Origin: Thermoplasmata archaeon
GTDB lineage: Archaea > Thermoplasmatota > Thermoplasmata > Lutacidiplasmatales > UBA184
Assembly (NCBI GenBank): GCA_030043865.1
Contig: JASHWZ010000031.1
Span: forward strand, 1 to 7,956
Length of the DNA stretch: 7,956 nt
Direction: 5' to 3'
Under the pieces are notes generated by a model. That model worked only from the letters and a program-made list of their open reading frames with translations. It was not told the DNA's origin and did not search any database. How positions within the stretch are numbered: the stretch's first letter is position 1; the number at the start of each line of letters is the position of its first letter. A program made the position numbers and the translations under genes. Shown here one piece after another: positions 1-5,200 of the stretch.

Positions 1-959
1 TAGAACGCCGACTTCACGACCGGCGCCTCGCCGCCCGGCGGGAACCGCACGCGGACCGCGGAGGCGCGGCCGAACGCGGTGAACTCGAGCGAGTACCAGA
101 CGGCGACCCACTCGCCCGCCGCGGAGAGGAACGCCTCCCCGAAGTGGTACGTCGTGTCGATCACGGTGCTCGCCTTGCGCGCGAGCCCGTACGACCAATC
201 GAGCGCCTCGGCCGCGCTCTTCGGGGCGCCGGAATGGGGCGGCGGGACGATCGGTGCATCCACCGAGTACGGGCCGTCGACGACCCCGCGGCCCCAGACG
301 TACCGGGCCCAGCGCGTGCGGACCCGGCCGTCGGCGCTCTCCTCCGCGAGGAGCACCCAGTGGAACGGGTTGCCGGTCGGCACGACGACCTGGTAGCCGC
401 CGAGGGCCGCGAGCTTCCGACCGATCGACAGGCGACCCGCGAGCCGGATCGCGAAGTACGCCGCGAAGAACGCCATCAGCACGTAGACCGTGAGGAGATA
501 CCACGCGAACGCGACGTGGTTGCGCTCGACGCCGAGGAGGAGGTAGAACGAGACGACCGAGACGACCAAGGTCGCGAAGTTCACGGCACGGTCGGCGTCG
601 AGGTGCACCTGCCGCTCGGAGAACGGGAGCAGCGGCGGCACCGCGAAGTTCGTGAACCCGTCCTGGAGGATGTGGCAGACCCCGCCGACGAACATCACGA
701 GGAAGTAGACGTACGGGGACCCCGGCGCGATCCTCGGCGCGATCAGCGCCCCGGCGACCGCGACGATCGTCACGCCCGTGAGCGAGTGCGTGATCCCGTG
801 ATGGCGCAGGATCGGGAACCGGCGCGCGAGCGGGAAGAACAGGGCGTCGGCGTCCGGCAGGCCGCCCGCGAGCGCGCCCGCGGCCAGGTACGACGGCTGG
901 AACCCGACGATCCCGAAGGTGACGAGGTAGGCGACCAGGATGTGGGTGAACAGGTCCAC
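1..959 (-). CDS. YdjM/YfhP-family membrane-bound metal-dependent hydrolase (C-terminus cut by window edge)
   Basis: I translated this frame by hand: 319 codons are open from a GTG at 959 to base 1, where the frame runs out mid-codon, so the true C-terminus is missing. The family (PF04307, formerly DUF457) comprises integral membrane proteins annotated as metal-dependent hydrolases; their substrate is generally unknown. Visible support: an N-terminus MDLFTHILVAYL, the pair LPDAD at 34-38, the hallmark HHGITHS at 53-59, and a second His/Asp cluster H96-x3-D100. Hydrophobic segments lie near 7-33, 60-78, 83-98, 128-144 and 149-171. After the membrane part, PTGNPFHW at 194-201 resembles the conserved Pro/Asn-Pro/Trp segment that begins the soluble C-terminal part of YfhP-like proteins. 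The gene starts 19 bases after the elongation-factor gene and shares its strand. No Shine-Dalgarno sequence precedes the GTG; I chose it because the protein then begins exactly at the family's N-terminal motif and no earlier start exists in frame nearby. Family assignment is firm; function is not. Confidence 0.85.
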   Translation of the reverse strand, partial: MDLFTHILVAYLVTFGIVGFQPSYLAAGALAGGLPDADALFFPLARRFPILRHHGITHSLTGVTIVAVAGALIAPRIAPGSPYVYFLVMFVGGVCHILQDGFTNFAVPPLLPFSERQVHLDADRAVNFATLVVSVVSFYLLLGVERNHVAFAWYLLTVYVLMAFFAAYFAIRLAGRLSIGRKLAALGGYQVVVPTGNPFHWVLLAEESADGRVRTRWARYVWGRGVVDGPYSVDAPIVPPPHSGAPKSAAEALDWSYGLARKASTVIDTTYHFGEAFLSAAGEWVAVWYSLEFTAFGRASAVRVRFPPGGEAPVVKSAF

Positions 960-978
960 GGAGGGGAGGACGGGGGCG

Positions 979-1245
979 CTACAGCAGCCCTTCCTCCATC
1001 ACCTCGACCGATTCGACGTGCGGCAGCTTGGCGAGCGCGTGCTCGGTCGAGTCGAGGACCCCGCCGGCGTCGTCCATGACGACGGACACGAGGAGCGACT
1101 TCAACCCGTAGGCGATCTCCTTGACCTGCATGCCCCGGATCGTGACGCCGGCGGGCAGGGACGGAGGGATCGCCTTCGCGACGGCCGTGAGGTCGGTCTC
1201 GACGCCGTGGGGCATCAGACGGAACAGGACCGCGACCTGACCCAT
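979..1245 (-). CDS. ef1b: Archaeal translation elongation factor 1-beta (aEF-1 beta)
   Basis: This encodes an 88-residue cytosolic protein matching archaeal EF-1 beta, the nucleotide-exchange factor that reloads EF-1 alpha with GTP during elongation. The length is the usual one for the archaeal form, which corresponds only to the C-terminal exchange domain of the eukaryotic protein. Family features seen are the start MGQVAVLFRLMP, the central segment IRGMQVKEIAYGLKSLLV (about residues 38-55), an acidic turn VVMDD, and the closing strand VESVEVMEE, giving the expected alternating beta/alpha ferredoxin-like pattern. The ATG at 1245 is supported by a GGAG element eight bases upstream that overlaps the stop region of the zinc-ribbon gene. 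An in-frame extension further upstream exists but would read the zinc-ribbon gene out of frame, so it is rejected. The stop is TAG. The pairing with the upstream zinc-ribbon gene is, from my knowledge, a recurrent archaeal arrangement and supports both calls. Confidence 0.93.
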   Translation of the reverse strand: MGQVAVLFRLMPHGVETDLTAVAKAIPPSLPAGVTIRGMQVKEIAYGLKSLLVSVVMDDAGGVLDSTEHALAKLPHVESVEVMEEGLL

Positions 1246-1253
1246 CGGCGCGG

Positions 1254-1257
1254 CTCC
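1254..1257 (-). promoter_or_regulatory. Ribosome-binding site of the aEF-1 beta gene
   Basis: On the minus strand the sequence reads GTAGGAGCCGCGCCG immediately before the ATG at 1245. The GGAG core lies eight bases from the start and its first G is the last base of the upstream TAG stop, so ribosomes finishing the zinc-ribbon gene end on top of it. This fixes the start at 1245 and suggests translational coupling. Confidence 0.7.
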
Positions 1258-1442
1258 TACGGCCCCTCGAACCCGCAGTTCGGGCACCGGTACGGCACGC
1301 TCTGGTCGCGGCAGCGCGCGTCCCGCCCGATCGTCACCTGGCCACAGCTCGGGCACGGGAACTGCGTCGCCCCCTTCGCGGGGACCGCCCGCCCGCAGGA
1401 GGTGCAATGGATGACCGCGGTGGACTGCATCGGGACCGTCAC
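1257..1442 (-). CDS. Small double zinc-ribbon protein (HVO_2753-like), one ligand cysteine replaced
   Basis: This encodes a 61-residue protein with the layout of the short archaeal zinc-finger proteins typified by HVO_2753 of Haloferax, which are often encoded next to aEF-1 beta and have been linked to translation or RNA-related roles. Visible pairs are CTSC at 13-16, CPSC at 30-33 and CPNC at 53-56, ending in the typical GFEGP tail. Where the family has a further CxxC (CPTC in Haloferax, as I remember it), this protein has DARC at 41-44: the first cysteine is Asp, encoded by GAC. Seven cysteines therefore remain. The GTG at 1442 forms a four-base GTGA overlap with the upstream stop; an in-frame ATG at 1430 would give 57 residues and is a real alternative. 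Neither has a clear Shine-Dalgarno sequence. The stop is TAG, twelve bases before the aEF-1 beta start. The family call is confident; the exact biochemical role is unknown to me. Confidence 0.88.
   Translation of the reverse strand: MTVPMQSTAVIHCTSCGRAVPAKGATQFPCPSCGQVTIGRDARCRDQSVPYRCPNCGFEGP
1439..1442 (-). other. GTGA stop/start overlap between companion protein and zinc-ribbon gene
   Basis: The TGA of the 273-residue protein occupies 1441-1439 and a GTG start occupies 1442-1440. This is the classic four-base overlap used for termination-reinitiation. It favours GTG as the zinc-ribbon start, but the ATG four codons later remains possible because no ribosome-binding site decides between them. 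Confidence 0.55.
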
Positions 1443-2260
1443 TTCTTCGTCGGCGTGCGTCGGCGCGCGGCGACCCGGGTGATGAATATAAAGAGCGCGC
1501 CGAAGAACGCGACCGCGCCCGCCACGTACCAGAGCGTGTAGCTTGGGGCGGGGCCGGGGATGTAGAACGTCTTGGAGTAGGACGTCGACCCGCCGGAGAA
1601 CGTCACCAGCCCGTGCTCGGTCGTGAGCGAGGCCGTGAACGTGTGGTACCCGCTCCCGAGGCTCGTCGTCGCGTAGGAGAACGTCGCGACGTACGTCTCG
1701 TGGCCGGTGAGCGACGGGACGCTCACCGAGCCGACGGGGGTGCCGTCCAGGGAGATCGTCAGCGAGAACGCGAGGATCGTCGCGGAGGTCGTCGAGAGCA
1801 GCGTCATCGACAGCGTGTACGGCTGCACGACCTGGACGTCGTAGGTGATGTTGAGCGACTCGTTCGCGCCCTTGTACGTCGACGTGAACTCGACCACGAT
1901 CGTCAGGATCTCGGAGATGTTCCCGACCGTGAGCAGCGCATCGACCCCGGTCCGATTCACGATGCCGGACTCGCTCGGAGTGATCGTGACGCCGGTCGTG
2001 TTCGAACCGGTCACGGACGCGTAGTACGAGAAGTTCCCCACCTCGGTGCCGTTGGCCGCGAACGCGGGGCCCCCGGTGCCGTTGATCAGGTAGTCCTTGT
2101 TGACGTTGTAGCCGAGCACGGTCGGTCCCGTGACGTTCCCCGTCACGGGCGTCGCGGACGAGGAGTCCGGCGCCGCAGCGGCGAGCGCCCGCGCCGGGAG
2201 ACCGACGACGGCGGCCCCGAGGAGCAGCGCGACGAGCGCGAGCGCGACCGACCGCCTCAT
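1439..2260 (-). CDS. Secreted, C-terminally membrane-anchored beta-sandwich protein coupled to AglB
   Basis: I do not recognise a named family. The 273-residue product starts MRR followed by a hydrophobic stretch (about 5-21) and an ALA-type cleavage region near 25-29, so it has a signal peptide. Residues about 32-240 are Ser/Thr/Gly-rich beta-strand sequence. The part around 160-235 (a SLDG segment, then SLTGHETYVATFSY, then GSGYHTF) resembles CARDB/Ig-like adhesion domains. A single helix at about 241-261 and a basic tail (RVAARRRTPTKK) anchor it, leaving the bulk outside the cell. By hand I count nine N-x-S/T sequons and no cysteine. The ATG at 2260 overlaps the AglB stop as ATGA and has a strong GGAGGTG site nine bases upstream, so the start is secure; an open frame extending further upstream is an out-of-frame reading of aglB. 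Coupling and shared topology suggest a partner or preferred substrate of the oligosaccharyltransferase. That is inference; an independent surface protein is the alternative. Confidence 0.85.
   Translation of the reverse strand: MRRSVALALVALLLGAAVVGLPARALAAAAPDSSSATPVTGNVTGPTVLGYNVNKDYLINGTGGPAFAANGTEVGNFSYYASVTGSNTTGVTITPSESGIVNRTGVDALLTVGNISEILTIVVEFTSTYKGANESLNITYDVQVVQPYTLSMTLLSTTSATILAFSLTISLDGTPVGSVSVPSLTGHETYVATFSYATTSLGSGYHTFTASLTTEHGLVTFSGGSTSYSKTFYIPGPAPSYTLWYVAGAVAFFGALFIFITRVAARRRTPTKK
1485..1492 (-). promoter_or_regulatory. Possible internal TATA box for the zinc-ribbon/aEF-1 beta pair
   Basis: The minus strand reads TTTATATT inside the codons for the last membrane helix of the upstream gene, an AT island in otherwise very GC-rich DNA. 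It uses TTT and ATA codons, which are unusual here. Its centre is about 47 bases upstream of the GTG at 1442, so a start site roughly 26 bases downstream would give a leader of about 20 bases. No purine-rich BRE precedes it (the flank is GCGCGCTC), and a hydrophobic helix rich in Phe and Ile can itself create AT-rich codons. This is therefore a weak candidate only. Confidence 0.28.
2257..2260 (-). other. ATGA stop/start overlap between aglB and the companion gene
   Basis: The TGA of aglB (2259-2257) and the ATG of the next gene (2260-2258) share bases in the arrangement ATGA. Together with the strong ribosome-binding site just upstream, this indicates co-translation of the two membrane proteins from one messenger. 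Confidence 0.85.
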
Positions 2261-5200
2261 CGCCGGATCCACCTCCGGCTCCGCCACCAGCGGTAGGTGA
2301 TCACGCCCACGACGAGGGCGATCGCGGGGACGAACGAGACGAGCGGGATGAGCCAGTCGGGGGGCTCGGCGACGACCGCACCGACCCCCGGACCGGTGAC
2401 GGTCGCGGGCGCGGTCCCGTTCGAGTTCCCGGTCGTGAACGTCGCGACCGGGACCGGGAGCTCCGCGGTCGACTGGTACGCCCCGCTGCCGTTCAGCACC
2501 GACGCCTGGACGGTCACGAGCCCGATGGGCAAGAAGATCGACGAGGTGGTCGTCAGGTTCACCGAGTACGTCGAGTTCGAGTACGCGTCGAGCGACACGA
2601 CGGGGGAACCGATCGGGCCCGAGATGCTCCGGAACGAGAAGGTCCATCCTTCGGAGTTCAGCCGCGTCGAGTCGACCACCGAGAGGCGCACCGACTCGAC
2701 GATGTTCCCGGTGTTCGCGAGGTAGAACGGCACGATCGCGTGGTTGAGCCCGACCTGCGGCGGCGAGCTCGAGGTGGAGCCGGCCGAGACCCCGTAGTAC
2801 GCGACGACGTTGACCGTCGGGGAGAACGAGCCGATCGAAGTCCCGTTCGCGAGCTCGAAGCTGATGACGACGGGCGCGTGGACCGTCGGCGTGAGGGGCG
2901 GGACGTCGATGACGACGTTCCCGCTCAGCGTCGTGGCGGCGGCGCCCGGCAGCAGCGTCACGTTCCCGAACGAGAACGTGAACCCCCAGGACGACGGGCT
3001 CCCGACGGGGTGCACGGTCACCGCGATGTTCCCGACGTTCCGCACGGCGAACGCGAAGGAGGCGGTCCCCGGCGACGTGATCGTCGCGGAGGACGTCCCG
3101 ACGATCGTCGCCGACACCGCGGAGACGTACGTGTACTGGAGCGCGAGGGTCGTCCCGACGTTCCCGCGGACGACGGAAACCGAGGTGGTCGCCGTGGCGC
3201 TCGCGAACAGGCCGTTGGAGGTGCCGTACGAGTTCGCCGTGGCGGTGTACGTCCCGAGCGGCAACGCGACGAGCAGCGACGAACCGGCCGAGAGGTTCGA
3301 GTAGACGGCGACGTCCCCGAACGCGTTCTTCACGGTGAGGTTCACGAGGCCGGTCAGCGGCGACGCGCCGACCGGCGACTGGAGGTAGAACGTGACGGTC
3401 CAGGTCGGCGAGAGGACGATGGAGACCGGCCCGCTGGAGTCGATCGACGCGGTCGCGCTCGCGAATCCCGCGAGCGGGCTGCTCCCCCCACCGCCGGTCG
3501 CGTAGATCGAGTACTGCCCGGGGAGGAGCCGGGTCGAGAACGTGCCGTTGGCGGCCGTGACGTTGAACGAGGTCGCGTCGCCCGACGGTCCGTAGAGACG
3601 GACCGTGCCCGAGACGTACCCGGGGACCCCGGCCGCGGTGAGCGTACCGCTCAGGCTCACGAGCTGAGTGGTCCCGACGGTGGGGACCGTACAGGAGGTG
3701 CTCGTACTCGCGATCGTGCAGACGGCGCCGGGCGCCGTCACCCACGACCGGTAGTAGCTTCCCGACGCCGAACTCAGGAGCTGCGTGCCCGCGGCGTACA
3801 CCCCGTAGGTCGCCGGGCCGGGGAGCGGCGCCTCGAACGTACCGTTCTTCACCGGTACGAGCGCGATCGCCCCGCTCGGGCTCGTCAGCGTGGCCGTCGT
3901 GGTGAGCGGCACGACGACGTTGGCCGCGCTCTCGAGCGTGCCGGTCAGTTCGACGCTCGGGCTCGTGAGCGCGAGCGTGGGGGTCGTGGTGCCGGTGCTC
4001 GCGATCGTCACCGGCGTGAGGAGGCTATAGATCGTCGTGCCCGCCTCGACGATCGAGTACGCGGAGTAGCTGCCCGTCGGGGCGTAGAATCCTTTCGTGT
4101 AGACGGTGCCGTTCATCGTCTCGTTGAACGACGACGAATAGAGCGTGACGGTCACGTCCTGGAGGGCGCCGCTCGGCGGGAGCGTGATCGTCCCGGTCGA
4201 GCTCCGTTGCGAGAGGAGCGACAGGGAGAACGTGGCGGACGACGCCCCGAACGCGACCGTGCCGTTCGTCGGGCCGACGGGCAGGTAGATCACGCTCCCC
4301 GAACCGGTCCCCGCCCAGCCCGAGAGCGCGTACGTTCCGGGCGTGAGGCCGACCGTCCACGTGGGGCCGCCGGTGAGGACGATGCCCGTCGCCGTGGCGC
4401 TTCGGGCGGTGACGTTGAGGGTGATCGACGTGCCGGACGGTACGCCCGTGACGGTGATCGTCACCGGCACGTTGCTGAGGGCGAGCGGGAACCGCGACAT
4501 CGCCGCGAGCCCGTTCGGGCTGATCCCGCAGGCGGACGCACTGACGAACCCGCTCAGCCCGGCGCTGACGCAGTAGGAGGTCGCCGACAACGGGAGCGCC
4601 GCGGGCACGTAGACCACCACGGTGCCGTTCGTCGCGGCGAGCGCGGTCACGGTCGGCCCGGCGCTCCCGGCGGAGACCGTGACCCGGGCGCCCGCGGCGG
4701 GGAAAAGCTCCGTCGACCCCGACGCCGTGCCGACGAAGAAGCGGGCCGCGACGGCGACCGACGGCTTCAGGTTGAGCGCGGTCGGGAACGTGAGCGAGAT
4801 CGAGGAGAGCGCGGAGTACATCGTGCCGACCGACGCGTTCGGGCCCTGGAGCGCGAGGACGGAGTAGCTCCCCGAGGGCAGGTACAGCGTGTAGGCGCCA
4901 CTCGTCGACGCCCAGGTCGTGACCGGGGCGCCCGCAGCGGTGTACGCGATCACCGCGGTCCGCGTGGTGTTGGTCGACGGGGCGACCTGCGCCACCGAGC
5001 CGGTGAGCGCGATCGCCGGCGTGAGGGAGAGCGCGAGCGAGGCGCTCGGGTTGAGCGTCGACGCGGCGATCTCGCCGACACCGGCGTAGAGCTTCGCGCC
5101 GACGTAGCCGAGCACGTTCACCGAGTAGTTACCGACCGGGAGCGCGAGCGTTACCGCACCGTTCGACGCCGTGACGGCGGTGGTGCCGTTCGCCCCGGCC

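Noticed and set aside
144..1079. Open frame on the plus strand, 311 codons, very Arg/Glu-rich
   Set aside because: It is antisense to the YdjM-type hydrolase and aEF-1 beta, both of which have recognisable motifs; its composition is that of a shadow frame. A second plus-strand frame from 1613 to 2296 is rejected for the same reason.
1246..1407. N-terminal extension of aEF-1 beta
   Set aside because: It overlaps the zinc-ribbon gene out of frame, and the MGQ start with its GGAG site matches the family length.
2261..3745. Upstream in-frame extension of the 273-residue protein
   Set aside because: This part reads aglB out of frame and gives Arg-rich, non-protein-like sequence. The strong GGAGGTG site, the ATG at 2260 and the signal peptide fix the real start.
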